A DNA stretch of 49,608 bases from Gemmataceae bacterium (GCA_009692065.1 SHZY01000025.1:1-49608), one strand, 5' to 3'. Counted from the stretch's first letter, positions 34,593 through 45,894 are shown. Numbers and translations: made by a program. The notes: generated by a model not told the origin, from the letters alone.

Positions 34593-35224
34593 ATCTCTGC
34601 CATTGGAGCCCGCAGTGCAAGCAAGGAATTGCGCTTGCCTTGCTTTCGCGTCGGGCTCAGATCCTCGCTGCGTCTTGCCTCCTTGCCTTGACGGCTTCGG
34701 CTCAGGCCCAGCTCGATCCGCAGACCAAGATCCCTACCAGCTCCACGTTATGCTGCATGTTGCCTCGAGCCGTGGGTTCACGCCGCTCTTTCACGACCAA
34801 TTGCAGCGCGACATGCAAAACCAGCTACGGCTTTCGTTCGACGTTCTGGCCCGCGTGGAAGTGACGCGGGAGCATCCGCTGCTGCGCGACATCGAAACGA
34901 AAGGCCTGATGGGCCTTGCTCGAAGTCGTCAACGTGCAACCGGCCGGCGTGTGCCGTTGTCGATACTGGCATCGCTATCGGAAAGATGCGATCAGCGAAA
35001 CTCCCGGTGGGCTCGGCTACCGCACGCTGCGAACCCCGACCGTGCAGAGTCCCGTGAAGGTGCAACTGCTCGATGATACGGTGAATTTGAAGAATCAACT
35101 CGACCTCCTCAAGCGGCGCGACAGCGAGGACAACCGCAATCAGACGAAAACGCTGGTCGTGGTCAGCTGTGAATTGCTGCGGCTGCACAGCGATGCGGCG
35201 GGGTTCGTCGGTGTGCGGAAATAG
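34589..35224 (+). pseudogene. Frameshifted secreted-protein gene
   Basis: The ATG at 34589 overlaps the aroA stop and begins a signal peptide (LALLSRRAQILAASCLLALTASAQA). Coding-like text then moves to a second frame (DPYQLHVMLHVASSRGFTPLFHDQLQRD...VEVTREHPLLRDIETKGL, about 34723-34905) and again to a third frame (about 34916-35224: EVVNVQPAGVC...VKVQLLDDTVNLKNQLDLLKRR...TKTLVVVSCELL). No single frame spans the gene. The second-frame segment resembles the start of secreted planctomycete proteins I recall with 'TP-F--QL---L' and 'HPLL'. Either two frameshifts or one frameshift plus an internal deletion inactivated it, or there are assembly errors. Confidence 0.6.
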
Positions 35225-35232
35225 TGACTCCG

Positions 35233-35290
35233 TCCGAGCCTGAAGCGTAAGCGAAGAGGTATGTTTCTTCGCTTACGCTTCAGGCTCGGA
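35233..35290. repeat. Inverted repeat, GAGCCTGAAGC family, copy 2
   Basis: Perfect 25-bp arms at 35233-35257 and 35266-35290, directly after the frameshifted gene. Same core as the repeat at 2225. Confidence 0.92.
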
Positions 35291-35553
35291 AAAACGCGTA
35301 AAATTCCGCGCATTACGCCGCTTTTTAGTTGACGTGGGATTCACGCATCCTTCATAATACAATGAGTGTAGGCGCCGCCATGGTCGGTGGACGCCGGTGG
35401 CCGTTCGCGGAATGGCTCGTATCGGTTCCACGGATGGAGGTAACGTATCACATCAAACGGTCCGCACTCTCCTGCGACTGCAAGTGCAGCCAGGGGCGAT
35501 GGAGGCGTTTGCCGTGGGAATACATCAACCGCCGAAACCTGTACTGAGCTTAG

Positions 35554-35805
35554 ATGATGTTCATGACGCTTTTGGGTGTCTTATTGGCAGTGCTGGTGCT
35601 GGCCGGATTCATTTTCTGGTCGGATCCGACATGCTGCGAGAGGATGATTCGATTGGTGCGCAGTCCGCTGCCTGTTGCGGGGTGTCGGCCGGCGCGTCGA
35701 TTCTTGTCGTCGGTTTTTCCCTGGTGGTTCTATCCAATAATGGCCCCACCCCGACCGGCAGATCCACCCCAGTGTCGCCGTTCACATCGGTTTCGCCGTT
35801 CTTGA
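35554..35805 (+). CDS. Doubtful small membrane-protein frame
   Basis: An 83-codon frame starts MMFMTLLGVLLAVLVLAGFIFW, which looks like a genuine membrane helix or signal, but the rest (Pro/Arg-rich) does not. The stretch 35225-35914 is the longest poorly explained gap. Overlapping frames at 35329-35547 and 35397-35822 read partly protein-like (LRLQVQPGAMEAFAVGIHQPPKPVLSLDD), so a degenerate gene may lie here. Kept at low confidence. Confidence 0.2.
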   Translation: MMFMTLLGVLLAVLVLAGFIFWSDPTCCERMIRLVRSPLPVAGCRPARRFLSSVFPWWFYPIMAPPRPADPPQCRRSHRFRRS

Positions 35806-35914
35806 TGCAAGAGTTGGTTTGACCCCCAGGAAGCGCTGCGCTCATCCTGGGGATTAATTCATCTTCCCTCCCATTGTCAACGCTGCGCGCGGGCCACGAT
35901 AAGGAGTGGCCTTC

Positions 35915-37480
35915 ATGGAATTTCTGTGGATCGGCCTGGGCGCACTAGCCGGGTTGCCGGCCGGCGCTACGGTTTGCTATTTCTACGTGCGCCGCGTCCA
36001 AAGCCAAAACACGCATAACGCCGAGGTGCGCGCCAAGGAACTGGTCAGCCAGGCGGAAAAAAGCGCCGAGAACATCCTCAAGGAATCCGAACTCAAGGCC
36101 AAGGACGAGTTCTTCAAGAGACGCGAGGACTACAATCGCGAGGTCGAGAAGACGCGCAACGAACAAAAAGATCAGGAACGCCGCCTCGAAAAGAAGGAGG
36201 ACCTTCTCGAACAGCAGAGCGAGAACCTGCTCAAAAAAGAGAAAAACAACCAGCAGGAGGAAAAAAAGCTTTACGAGCGCAAGGTTCACCTCGATAAAAA
36301 AATCAAGGATGCCGAGACCCTCGTCGAGCAGGAAACCAAGAAGCTGCACGAAATCACCGGCATGTCGCGCGACGAAGCCGAGAAGACCCTGCTCGAACGG
36401 CTCGATCACGAACTGGCCGACGAGGTCGCCTCGCGCATTCAGAAAAACGAGGAGCAGATCAAGTCCGTCAGCGAAGAGAAAGCCCGCCGCATTCTTGCCA
36501 CCGCCATCCACCGCTACGCTGCCGAGCACACTGCCGACACGACTGTCAGCACCGTCGATATCCCCTCTGACGACATGAAGGGCCGCATCATCGGCCGCGA
36601 GGGGCGCAACATCCGCACCTTCGAGAAAGCGACCGGCGTGGACGTGATCGTCGATGACACCCCTGGCGTCGTCATCGTCAGCGCCTTCGACAACATCCGC
36701 CGCGAGATCGCCCGACTCTCCCTGGGCAAGCTGATCCAGGATGGCCGTATCCACCCGACCCGCATCGAGGAAGTCGTCAAGGAAACGCAGGAGGAGATGG
36801 AACGCAACATCATGGACTTCGGCAAAGCTGCTGTGATGGAAGCGAACGTCGGCCATGTACACGACAAGCTCGTACATCTCTTGGGCCGCTTGCGTTTCCG
36901 TACCAGCTATAGCCAGAATGTGCTCAATCACAGCATCGAGGTCGCGTACCTGTGCGGCATGATGGCCGACGAGCTGGGCCTGGATGGCAAGCTGGCGCGC
37001 CGCTGCGGGCTACTGCACGATGTAGGCAAAGCCGCAGACCATGAGATGGAAGGCGGACACCCGAAGATCGGCGCCGAATTGGCCAAACGCTACGGCGAAA
37101 CGTCGAAGGAAGTGCTGCACGCGATCATCGGGCATCATGACGACGTAACGGTCGATCACATCTACACCGTGCTGGTCGCCGCCGCCGACGCCATCAGCGC
37201 CGCCCGCCCCGGCGCAAGGCGTGAGACGCTGGAGAAGTACGTCAAACGGCTCGAAGAGTTGGAAGCGTTGGCGCAAGGCTTCCCCGGCATCGAGCACGCC
37301 TACGCCATTCAAGCGGGCCGCGAGCTGCGCGTCATCGCCAACGCTCACCAGCTATCGGACAGCGAGGCGTTGAAGACCTGCCGCGAGATCGCCAAATCGA
37401 TCGAGCAGCAGCTGAATTATCCTGGCGAGATCAAGGTGACGGTGGTGCGCGAGACGCGCTCGGTGGAGTTTGCGCGCTAG
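35915..37480 (+). CDS. rny: Ribonuclease Y
   Basis: RNase Y is a membrane-anchored endoribonuclease starting mRNA decay. The 521-residue protein has one N-terminal membrane helix (about 2-22), a long charged coiled coil (about 35-150), a KH RNA-binding domain with [12 protein letters not shown] (about 227-238), and an HD hydrolase domain with [16 protein letters not shown] and GHHDD. AAGGAG lies 8 bp before the ATG at 35915, so the upstream in-frame start at 35906 is not needed. The full set of domains and the length match the family. In an organism whose leaders are full of hairpins, this enzyme's cleavage targets may include them, which is speculation. Confidence 0.92.
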   Translation: MEFLWIGLGALAGLPAGATVCYFYVRRVQSQNTHNAEVRAKELVSQAEKSAENILKESELKAKDEFFKRREDYNREVEKTRNEQKDQERRLEKKEDLLEQQSENLLKKEKNNQQEEKKLYERKVHLDKKIKDAETLVEQETKKLHEITGMSRDEAEKTLLERLDHELADEVASRIQKNEEQIKSVSEEKARRILATAIHRYAAEHTADTTVSTVDIPSDDMKGRIIGREGRNIRTFEKATGVDVIVDDTPGVVIVSAFDNIRREIARLSLGKLIQDGRIHPTRIEEVVKETQEEMERNIMDFGKAAVMEANVGHVHDKLVHLLGRLRFRTSYSQNVLNHSIEVAYLCGMMADELGLDGKLARRCGLLHDVGKAADHEMEGGHPKIGAELAKRYGETSKEVLHAIIGHHDDVTVDHIYTVLVAAADAISAARPGARRETLEKYVKRLEELEALAQGFPGIEHAYAIQAGRELRVIANAHQLSDSEALKTCREIAKSIEQQLNYPGEIKVTVVRETRSVEFAR

Positions 37481-37586
37481 CCCGTTTGGCCGCAACGCCG
37501 AAGGCGTGCGCGGGCGTGGCATTTCCGACGACCATCGGGAACAAGCCCATGGTGCCCGTGCACGCCGTCGGCGTTGCGGGTATACT

Positions 37587-38888
37587 TCACCGCCGCAACG
37601 GCCGCTCCGCAAACCCTTGCGTCTGCTTCACATCTTCCGTCAGAATCTTCCACGACTCGCCCATTTCACGCAGCGCGCGAAAGTCGCGTGGCCCATAGCG
37701 AATCGCCAGATGCGGCGTCTCGAGGCGGCGGCCTTCCGCACGGGAGCGGACCGCCGCCTCGAGCGCGCCAGTTGCCAGCAGCGTGCGCTCCACTGGATAG
37801 GGCGTCTGACGCGTGACGCAGAACTGCTGGATGGCGTGTGACAAGGCCATGAACAGGCAGCGATTGTTCCACGGGCCGACGTAATGGCTCGACACGCGAG
37901 GCTGCCGTTCGCCAGCCAGCTTGCACACAAAGTGCCAGCGCGTGGCGCTGTAGCCGATCTTGAGCACCAGGCCTTTCGTGCCGTCGCGGTAGGTGATCAG
38001 GATGCCGAACGGTTCGAGCTTGTCGATCGGCTGCGTGATATCGGGGATCTTGTCGCCAAACTCGGCGCGCAGCGCCGACCGCGCGAGTTCGAGCGACCAG
38101 CGGCCCTGAGCAGCCGCACGAAAGAGTGCCTCGCGCGGCAAGTACTCCACATGGCTGATGCCGGTCTCGCCACCCTTGCGCGCTTCGATGAAAGCTTGCA
38201 GGACTTCGATGGCGTGAAAATCGTAGCTCTCGAACGGCCCGCCATGGATGCTGATCGCCTCTTCGACCACGCAATTCGCAGGCAGTTCCAGCACCGGCCG
38301 GCGCTGCGCCAGGGGTACCGAACTGCCGGCCATGAACGGGATGCGGTGTTTCACGCAGGTGTCGTACATCTCGCGGGCCCAGTCCCAGCGATAGGACAGG
38401 TGCTTGTCATTGAAGATCGGCACGAAGCGATTGCTACGCCGCATGACGGCGACGATTTCGTCGAAGAATCGCTTGCGCGGATATTCGCGCACGCCGAGCT
38501 TGCTGTCCGGATAATCGCCATGCTCGCCGATCGACACCACCGCATCGACGGCCACCTCCTTGCCGCCCAGCGTCAGCGCATCGCCGATGGTCTTGAAACG
38601 CGGCACTTTGAACTGGCGCACCATCGCCTCAGTCAGATCAGGATTGGTTTTCGAGGGCGTGATCTGGTCCGCGTAGAGCGCCACCACCTCGACCGCCGGC
38701 TGCATGATCTTGCCGTTGAACAGATAGGGCGTCAGGAAGTTTTCGAGGATGACGTGGGCGTGCGAGCGGTGGTTGCACATCGTGTAGACAACAGCGACGC
38801 GCGGCCGGCGGCGCGGCTCGCCTCCGAACGCAAGCGCGGGAGCAGCGGCGAGGGCGGACTGTAGTAGGCGGCGGCGCGTCAGGTCCAT
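37587..38888 (-). CDS. Tat-exported protein of unknown function
   Basis: A 433-residue protein with a twin-arginine signal (LTRRRLLQ followed by SALAAAPALAF). The body shows an alpha/beta pattern: PRVAVVYTMCNHRSHAHV, then SIGEHGDY, VPIFNDKHLSYRWD and VPFMAGSSVPL. These resemble Rossmann-like oxidoreductase relatives (Gfo/Idh/MocA type) that I have seen in secreted planctomycete proteins, but no nucleotide loop is convincing. The ATG at 38888 is chosen because it gives the RR signal. It is presumably translocated by the TatC at 27285. Function not known. Confidence 0.72.
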   Translation of the reverse strand: MDLTRRRLLQSALAAAPALAFGGEPRRRPRVAVVYTMCNHRSHAHVILENFLTPYLFNGKIMQPAVEVVALYADQITPSKTNPDLTEAMVRQFKVPRFKTIGDALTLGGKEVAVDAVVSIGEHGDYPDSKLGVREYPRKRFFDEIVAVMRRSNRFVPIFNDKHLSYRWDWAREMYDTCVKHRIPFMAGSSVPLAQRRPVLELPANCVVEEAISIHGGPFESYDFHAIEVLQAFIEARKGGETGISHVEYLPREALFRAAAQGRWSLELARSALRAEFGDKIPDITQPIDKLEPFGILITYRDGTKGLVLKIGYSATRWHFVCKLAGERQPRVSSHYVGPWNNRCLFMALSHAIQQFCVTRQTPYPVERTLLATGALEAAVRSRAEGRRLETPHLAIRYGPRDFRALREMGESWKILTEDVKQTQGFAERPLRR

Positions 38889-38964
38889 GGGTATAGTCCT
38901 CTGCTCTTGGAAACGCGTACCCCTCATCCCCGGCCCCGCTCCCACAAGGGGAGAAGAGAGAGTG

Positions 38965-39795
38965 TCACCCCGCCGCCTCGCTTCGTTCGCCGGCTGGCTT
39001 GGAAAGCACCTGCGCTACTCCGAATTTCTTGGTGCTGATCGTATGCATCAGGCGCGTGATGTACCAATCCTGCCAGGAGCGAGGCAGCATCGTGAGCAAC
39101 CTCATACGCCAGCGCATGGGCCGCGGGAACGTGTAGAAGACCAGCTTATTGCGGATGGCGTAGGCGATCTCGCGGGCGGCCTCGTCAACTTCAAGGATGA
39201 ATGCGAGGTCGCCGCCGATGTCCTTGGTAAGCGGCGTGCGAATCCAGCCAGGACAGATCGTGGAAACACGCACGCCCAGCGGCGTCAACTCGACGCGCAG
39301 ACCGTCCATGATGGCGTTGACACCGGCCTTGCTCGCGGAGTAGGCGATCATGCGCGGCAAACCGCGATAGGACGCAATGCTGGAGATGCCGACCAGGTGG
39401 CCACGCTTGCGCTCGATCATGCCAGGCAAAACGGCGGCAATGCTGTTGGAGACGCCGATGAGATTGACGTTGAGAACCTTGGCCATGTCCGCAGCGCTGT
39501 AGTTGACCGCCTTGGTCTCGATGCCGATGCCAGCGTTGGCGACCAGGAGATCGATGGGGCCCAGTGCCGCTTCGAGTTCGCGCACGGCCTCTTGCAATCC
39601 CGTGGCGTCGGTAACGTCGGCAATGCGCCAGGCGACGCGCTGGCCGGGCAGTTCCTCGGCGAGCGAGCGCATCCCATCCTCGCGCAAATCGACAACGGCG
39701 ATGGCGTAACCCTCTTGCGCCAGTAGGCGTGCGAGTGCGCGGCCGATGCCGCTGCCGGCGCCGGTTATCAATGCGGTCGGAGTAGAAGGACTCAT
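38965..39795 (-). CDS. Short-chain dehydrogenase/reductase
   Basis: A classical SDR of 276 residues. TGAGSGIG (11-18) binds NAD(P), NAGIG (about 87-91) stabilises the central sheet, and the catalytic Ser and YSASK (Tyr-x-x-x-Lys) lie in GISSIASYRGLPRMIAYSASKAG (about 136-158), followed by PGWIRTPL. The C-terminal 50 residues (RPMRWRMRLLTMLPRSW) are positively charged and longer than in minimal SDRs; they may contact membranes or a partner. The substrate cannot be inferred. It lies between the Tat protein gene and the UXS gene. Confidence 0.85.
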   Translation of the reverse strand: MSPSTPTALITGAGSGIGRALARLLAQEGYAIAVVDLREDGMRSLAEELPGQRVAWRIADVTDATGLQEAVRELEAALGPIDLLVANAGIGIETKAVNYSAADMAKVLNVNLIGVSNSIAAVLPGMIERKRGHLVGISSIASYRGLPRMIAYSASKAGVNAIMDGLRVELTPLGVRVSTICPGWIRTPLTKDIGGDLAFILEVDEAAREIAYAIRNKLVFYTFPRPMRWRMRLLTMLPRSWQDWYITRLMHTISTKKFGVAQVLSKPAGERSEAAG

Positions 39796-39867
39796 GCGGT
39801 TGTCTTATGCAAGAAGGCAAAAGTTCCAAGCGAGCCAGGCGGGCCTCTCGCACGATCACCACGCTTG

Positions 39868-40803
<936 letters not shown>

Positions 40804-40824
40804 GCGTGAGGTCCTTCCCGACTT

Positions 40825-40861
40825 CGTTGAGTGCCCGCGGGCGTCCTGCGGGCGCTCAACG
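40825..40861. repeat. Inverted repeat, CGTTGAGTGCCCGC family
   Basis: 14-bp arms at 40825-40838 and 40848-40861 with one wobble mismatch. Related to 18445. Confidence 0.7.
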
Positions 40862-40977
40862 TAAACACCGGATCATTGTAACGACGCCGAATGCGATTGC
40901 CGATCCGATGGGGCAAAATATGCTGATGGTGATGGATTCGTTTAGCCGGCTAAATCACGGACGCTCGGAGTATGCGC

Positions 40978-43569
40978 ATGGCCACGCGATCCTTAAAAAC
41001 TTTCACGGTGCTGCCCAACCTCCCCCCCGAGCTGCGCGCGTTACAGCAACTCGCCTACAATCTGTGGTGGTGTTGGAATCATGACGCCATCGCCTTGCTG
41101 CGTCGGATCGATGAAAAGAAGTTCGAAGAGGCCGAGCACAGTCCCGTCAAGCTGCTGGCGGGCGTCAGCCAGGATCGGCTCGAACAGCTCAAGGACGACG
41201 AAGGCTTCATGGCCCACATGACCCGCGTCCTGGAGGCCCAGAACCGCTATCTGACGGCCACGACCTGGTTCCACGAGACGTTCCTCAAGAAAGCCGACCA
41301 CCCGGAGATTGCGATTCAGCAGTACCAGATGGCGTACTTCTCCGCGGAGTTCGGTCTGCACGACAGCGTGCCGATTTATTCCGGCGGCCTCGGGCTCCTC
41401 GCGGGCGATCACCTCAAGTCGGCGTCCGATCTCGGCTTGCCGTTGGTCGGCGTTGGACTGATGTACCGCGAAGGCTACTTCCGCCAGTACCTCAACGTGG
41501 ACGGCTGGCAGCAGGAACGCTACCCCGAGAACGACTTCTTCAACCTGCCGCTCATTCCCGAGACAAAGCCGGACGGCTCCCCTCTGCTCGTCACGCTGCC
41601 CTTGCCGGGGCGCGAGCTCTCGATCCGCGTCTGGAAGATCCAGGTCGGGCGCATCCCGCTCTACCTGCTCGACACCAACATCCCGCAGAACAACGTCGAC
41701 GATCGCCAGATCACCTCCCGACTCTATGGTGGCGATCACGACATGCGCATCCGCCAGGAAATGGTCCTCGGCATCGGCGGTATCCGAGCCTTGAGCGCCT
41801 TGGGCAAGGTCCCCGCGGTTTGCCACATGAACGAGGGGCACTCGGCCTTCAGCGTTCTGGAACGCATTCGGGTGATGATGGAGGAACACGGCCTGGACTT
41901 CGCGTCGGCGCGCGAGGCGGTGACGGCGGGCACCTGCTTCACCACCCACACGCCGGTGCCGGCCGGCAACGATGTCTTCGCGGCGCAGCTCTTGCAGCAC
42001 TATTTCGCCGGCTACTTGCCGCAGCTCAAGGTCGATTGGAACGAATTCCTCGGTCTGGGCCGGCAGAACCCGAAGGACCTCAACGAACCATTCTGCATGA
42101 CGGTGCTGGCGATCCGCCTGTCGAACATCTCCAACGGCGTCAGCAAGCTGCACGGCAAGGTGTCGCGCAATATGTGGAAAGCCCTGTGGCCCAATTTGCC
42201 GGAGAGCGAAATCCCGATCACGTCGATCACCAACGGCGTGCACACCCGCAGTTGGATGGCGACCGATTTCTCCGCCCTCTACGATCGCTACCTCGGCGGG
42301 CACTGGGACCAGAGGCCAACCGATTACGCCATCTGGAAAAAAGTGGACAACATCCCCAACGCCGAACTCTGGCGCACCCATGAGCGCCGGCGCGAGCGGC
42401 TGGTGGTGTTCGCGCGCACGCGCCTACGCAGCCAGCTCGAACGCCGCGGGGCGACGCCGTCCGAGATCAACCGGGCTGACGAAGTACTCGATCCCGAAGC
42501 ATTGACGATCGGCTTCGCCCGCCGCTTCGCCACTTACAAGCGCGGCACCTTGATCTTTCGCAACCTGGAGCGCCTGGCCGCCATCCTCAACAACAAGGAT
42601 CGGCCCGTGCAGATCATCTTCGCGGGCAAGGCCCATCCGCGCGATCATGGCGGCAAGGAGTTGATTGCCGAGATCGTCCACGTCTGCCGGCGCCCAGAGT
42701 TCCGCCGCCGCATGGTCTTCATTGAAGATTACGACATCAACGTCGCCCGCTTCCTGGTGCAGGGCGTGGATGTTTGGCTCAACAATCCGCGCCGGCCGCT
42801 GGAAGCATCCGGCACCAGCGGCATGAAAGTCTGCATCAACGGCGGGCTCAATCTCTCCATCCTCGACGGCTGGTGGTGTGAAGCCTACGGCGGCGACAAC
42901 GGCTGGGCCATCGGCGCCGGCGAGGAATACACCGAAGGCGACCGTACCTACCAGGACGACATCGAGAGCCGAACCATCTACGACCTCCTCGAACAGGAGA
43001 TCGTGCCGATGTACTACACCCGCTCCTCCGACGGATTGCCACGCGGCTGGATCAATTACATGAAGCAATCGATCAAGACGGTATGCCCGGTCTTCAACAC
43101 CAACCGCCAGGTCGAAGAGTACACGAAGATTTGCTATGTCCCGTCGGCCGACCGCTACGCCCTGTTGACGAGCGACAATCTCAAGTCGGCCGCGGGCCTG
43201 TCGCAGTGGCGGCGGAAGTTGCAGCGTGACTGGAGCCAGGTGCGCGTGGATCAGGTCGACGCCGACGGCAAGGATGCGATGCACGTCGGCGCCGAGTTCG
43301 AGGTGGCCGCCCGCATCAACCTCGGCCCGCTGTCGCCCGACGACGTCGAGGTGCAACTCTTCCATGGCATCATCGACAACGCGGGTGAGATCCCGCAGCC
43401 CTCGATCATTACCATGGCCACCAACGGCACCCCGACCAACGCGACCTGGCTTTACAAGGGGAAGATTCGCTGCCAATCGAGCGGCCACTACGGCTATACG
43501 GTGCGTGTGCTGCCACGCCACGCCAACCTCGGCAATCCGTTCGAACCGGGCCTCATCTGCTGGGGATAA
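40978..43569 (+). CDS. glgP: Alpha-glucan (glycogen) phosphorylase, GT35
   Basis: GlgP phosphorolyses alpha-1,4-glucan to glucose 1-phosphate using pyridoxal phosphate. The 863-residue protein begins with the DUF3417-type N-terminal domain (NLPPELRALQQLAYNLWWCWNHD), continues with EFGLHDSVPIYSGGLGLLAGDHLKSASDLG, and carries the PLP site EASGTSGMKVCINGG, with the lysine near residue 617. A 90-residue C-terminal beta domain (from about 770) extends it. The start at ATG 40978 has GGAG 7 bp upstream; the ATG at 40972 is too close. Other glycogen genes are absent from the window. Confidence 0.9.
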   Translation: MATRSLKTFTVLPNLPPELRALQQLAYNLWWCWNHDAIALLRRIDEKKFEEAEHSPVKLLAGVSQDRLEQLKDDEGFMAHMTRVLEAQNRYLTATTWFHETFLKKADHPEIAIQQYQMAYFSAEFGLHDSVPIYSGGLGLLAGDHLKSASDLGLPLVGVGLMYREGYFRQYLNVDGWQQERYPENDFFNLPLIPETKPDGSPLLVTLPLPGRELSIRVWKIQVGRIPLYLLDTNIPQNNVDDRQITSRLYGGDHDMRIRQEMVLGIGGIRALSALGKVPAVCHMNEGHSAFSVLERIRVMMEEHGLDFASAREAVTAGTCFTTHTPVPAGNDVFAAQLLQHYFAGYLPQLKVDWNEFLGLGRQNPKDLNEPFCMTVLAIRLSNISNGVSKLHGKVSRNMWKALWPNLPESEIPITSITNGVHTRSWMATDFSALYDRYLGGHWDQRPTDYAIWKKVDNIPNAELWRTHERRRERLVVFARTRLRSQLERRGATPSEINRADEVLDPEALTIGFARRFATYKRGTLIFRNLERLAAILNNKDRPVQIIFAGKAHPRDHGGKELIAEIVHVCRRPEFRRRMVFIEDYDINVARFLVQGVDVWLNNPRRPLEASGTSGMKVCINGGLNLSILDGWWCEAYGGDNGWAIGAGEEYTEGDRTYQDDIESRTIYDLLEQEIVPMYYTRSSDGLPRGWINYMKQSIKTVCPVFNTNRQVEEYTKICYVPSADRYALLTSDNLKSAAGLSQWRRKLQRDWSQVRVDQVDADGKDAMHVGAEFEVAARINLGPLSPDDVEVQLFHGIIDNAGEIPQPSIITMATNGTPTNATWLYKGKIRCQSSGHYGYTVRVLPRHANLGNPFEPGLICWG

Positions 43570-43626
43570 GTTAGCCGGACGCGCAAGCGACGGAATCGCC
43601 ATCCGTCGCTTGCGCGTCCGGCTAAC
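43570..43626. repeat. Inverted repeat, TTAGCCGGACGCGCAAGCG family, copy 2
   Basis: Perfect 24-bp arms at 43570-43593 and 43603-43626, starting on the base after the glgP stop. The arms match those at 13998 exactly over 23 bp. Confidence 0.92.
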
Positions 43627-43732
43627 AGGCCCGCGGCATTGCTCCCTCTGCGCACAATCATATAATTCTCATTCAAGACAACCTATCTCGACTCGTGCTG
43701 CGCAGGATACCGACCCCACAAGGAGTGTACCG

Positions 43733-45811
43733 ATGGCTCAAGAGACCAGCCCGGCCCCGGCCAAGCCTTCCTGGACGAAAATCTTCACTGCATTCAAGGT
43801 CGCCCTCGAGTGGAAGAAACTGGTACTGGCGGCTGCGGGCATATTCCTCGCCTGGGTAGGTTGGTCGGCCATCGGCTGGACCTTCTACACCATGCGCACC
43901 TTTGAGCCTGTGTTCGTGTTTGACGTCAACCCTGAAAAGAAGAAAGAGCCCGCGGAAGTCCAGGCCGAGTGGACCCGGTTCAAGGCGCGCCGCGCCTCCT
44001 GGAACCTCCTTCACGAATTGGCCGGTTCACTTTCCGACCCGAGGCTCGTGGTGGACGCGGGAGATGTGGCTACCGACGTCGACGAGTATATCCTGCTGGA
44101 ACGATGGGCCAAGGGCTACCAGACCCATGCCGAACCCGTTGTCGTCAGCGGCATCAAGGACGACGAAGCGACACTCGAACTCCCCAAGAACGGTCCCAAA
44201 GTCAAGATCACGCCAGTCGGCAACGAGGCCAAAGCCTTGCTGCCGAGTCTGGGAAAGGCCGGACTTACCATTGGAGCCGTCACCCTTTGGGAACAGACCG
44301 TGCTAAAAAAGGTTGGCGAAGCTGATGAGAAACAAGTTAATAGAGGAATCGAAATCAACAACACCAGGTTCAATGTCGAGTCTGGCTTTAAGGAACTGAA
44401 AGAAATTCGCGAAGGCGCCATGGATCTCGCGGACATCGTCAAGGCCGCCGCCAATGCCGACTCCTCCCTTGGCAAGAAGGCTTTGCAAAAGTTCCGCGAA
44501 CATCTCAAAAACCCGAAGATCAAGCCGGCCGGCAAAATGCGCACCTCGCCCTGGTCCGAACACCGCGGTGACAACCCGTACTTGATCGTTGCCAAGGGGG
44601 TCAAGACGCAGGGCCAATCCGTGGTCGGCGAAGGCGGAGTCCTGTCCTGGTTTGTCAAGGACGAAGTCCCGGTGCTCCTGGAACCGCTCTACAAGTTTCT
44701 CACCCCAATCGTGTACTTCTTCGACCCGCGTGCCGGCGCCTGGGATCGGCTGTACATGATCTTCATCACGCTGTGGACCTTGACGATCTGGGGCTTCTTC
44801 GGCGGCGCCATTTGCCGAATCGCCGCGGTGCAAATTGCTCGCAACGAGCGCATCACGCTCAAAGAAGCGCTGGCCTTCACGCGCGAGCGATTCGTGTCGT
44901 ATCTGGCAGCGCCGGTGTTCCCCATGGTGCTGGTGAGCATTTTTACCCTCGTGCTCATCGTCTTCGGCTGGGTCGAATGGATTCCCTACCTTGGCGACAT
45001 CTTTGCCGGGGTCTTTTGGCCTGTCGTGATTCTGCTTGGCTTCATCATGGCGATCGTTCTCCTGGGCCTGATCGGCTGGCCGCTCATGACCGCGACCATC
45101 AGCACCGAGGGGACCGACAGCTTCGACGCGCTGAGCCGATCGTACAGCTATGTCTACCAGGCTCCCTGGCAGTACCTGTGGTACAACTTCGTCGCCGTTC
45201 TCTATGGCGCGGTGTTGGTGTTCTTCATCGGCTTCATGGCGTCGGCGATGGTCTTCCTCGGCAAGTGGGGAGTCAGCAGCGCGCCGGGCCTGGCGAAAGC
45301 CAACGAAGCAAGCGATCGCGAGCCATCGTATTTGTTCTACTACGCGCCGACCTCGTTCGGCTGGCGCGACCTACTCATCAGCAGCAGCCCCTTCGTTGAA
45401 ATCAGGAAGGAAACTTTGCCCGATGGCCGCACGATAGATCGGCGCGAGTTCACGAAGAAGTACGAGGAACACATGTCCGGGGCCAATCACATCGGCGCCC
45501 GCCTGGTCCAGGTGTGGACCTACGTGCTGTTCCTCTTGGTCGTCGGCTTCGGCTACAGCTACTTCTGGTCGTCGAGCACGATCATTTATTTCTTGATCAG
45601 GCAGCACGTGGACGACACGCCGATGGATGAGGTGCATCAGGAAGATGAAGACCTGGACGATCCGTTCCTGAAACCGGTGGCCGCCCCCCCCGCCGCGACG
45701 GCGCCGCCGCCCCAGGGAAAACCAGGCACGCTGAGCCTGAACGTCGTGGAGGCGCCGCCGGCTGCCGCGAGTGCCGCCCCGGAGCCACCGGAAAACCCGC
45801 CAGCCGGATGA
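43733..45811 (+). CDS. Large membrane protein of unknown function
   Basis: A 692-residue protein with a membrane helix near 28-52 and a charged periplasmic or cytoplasmic domain (about 60-330) with no recognised motif. About five or six further helices cluster between about 335 and 625 (FITLWTLTIWGFFGGAI; VFPMVLVSIFTLVLIVFG; FWPVVILLGFIMAIVLLGLIGW). The C-terminus is Pro/Ala-rich and acidic. AAGGAG lies 8 bp before the ATG at 43733. The frame from 43226 overlaps glgP and is not used. The fold hints at a regulator or transport component, but nothing identifies it. I recall similar planctomycete proteins without an assigned function. Confidence 0.65.
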   Translation: MAQETSPAPAKPSWTKIFTAFKVALEWKKLVLAAAGIFLAWVGWSAIGWTFYTMRTFEPVFVFDVNPEKKKEPAEVQAEWTRFKARRASWNLLHELAGSLSDPRLVVDAGDVATDVDEYILLERWAKGYQTHAEPVVVSGIKDDEATLELPKNGPKVKITPVGNEAKALLPSLGKAGLTIGAVTLWEQTVLKKVGEADEKQVNRGIEINNTRFNVESGFKELKEIREGAMDLADIVKAAANADSSLGKKALQKFREHLKNPKIKPAGKMRTSPWSEHRGDNPYLIVAKGVKTQGQSVVGEGGVLSWFVKDEVPVLLEPLYKFLTPIVYFFDPRAGAWDRLYMIFITLWTLTIWGFFGGAICRIAAVQIARNERITLKEALAFTRERFVSYLAAPVFPMVLVSIFTLVLIVFGWVEWIPYLGDIFAGVFWPVVILLGFIMAIVLLGLIGWPLMTATISTEGTDSFDALSRSYSYVYQAPWQYLWYNFVAVLYGAVLVFFIGFMASAMVFLGKWGVSSAPGLAKANEASDREPSYLFYYAPTSFGWRDLLISSSPFVEIRKETLPDGRTIDRREFTKKYEEHMSGANHIGARLVQVWTYVLFLLVVGFGYSYFWSSSTIIYFLIRQHVDDTPMDEVHQEDEDLDDPFLKPVAAPPAATAPPPQGKPGTLSLNVVEAPPAAASAAPEPPENPPAG

Positions 45812-45824
45812 TTTCGCCGCTTTT

Positions 45825-45862
45825 CGTTTAGCGTTCGCGCGGTATCTTGCGAACGCTAAACG
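45825..45862. repeat. Inverted repeat, CGTTTAGCGTTCGC family
   Basis: Perfect 14-bp arms at 45825-45838 and 45849-45862 between the membrane protein and isomerase genes; a relative is at 48060-48091. Confidence 0.8.
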
Positions 45863-45894
45863 ACAATCGCTATCGCACTCACGGAGGAACGCTC

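Noticed and set aside
41041-43602. Two long minus-strand frames opposite glgP
   Set aside because: Arg/Asp-rich antisense translations with no motif; GlgP is unmistakable on the plus strand.
43226-43732. N-terminal extension of the large membrane protein into glgP
   Set aside because: It overlaps glgP coding in another frame and passes through a palindrome; AAGGAG and the ATG at 43733 give a better start.
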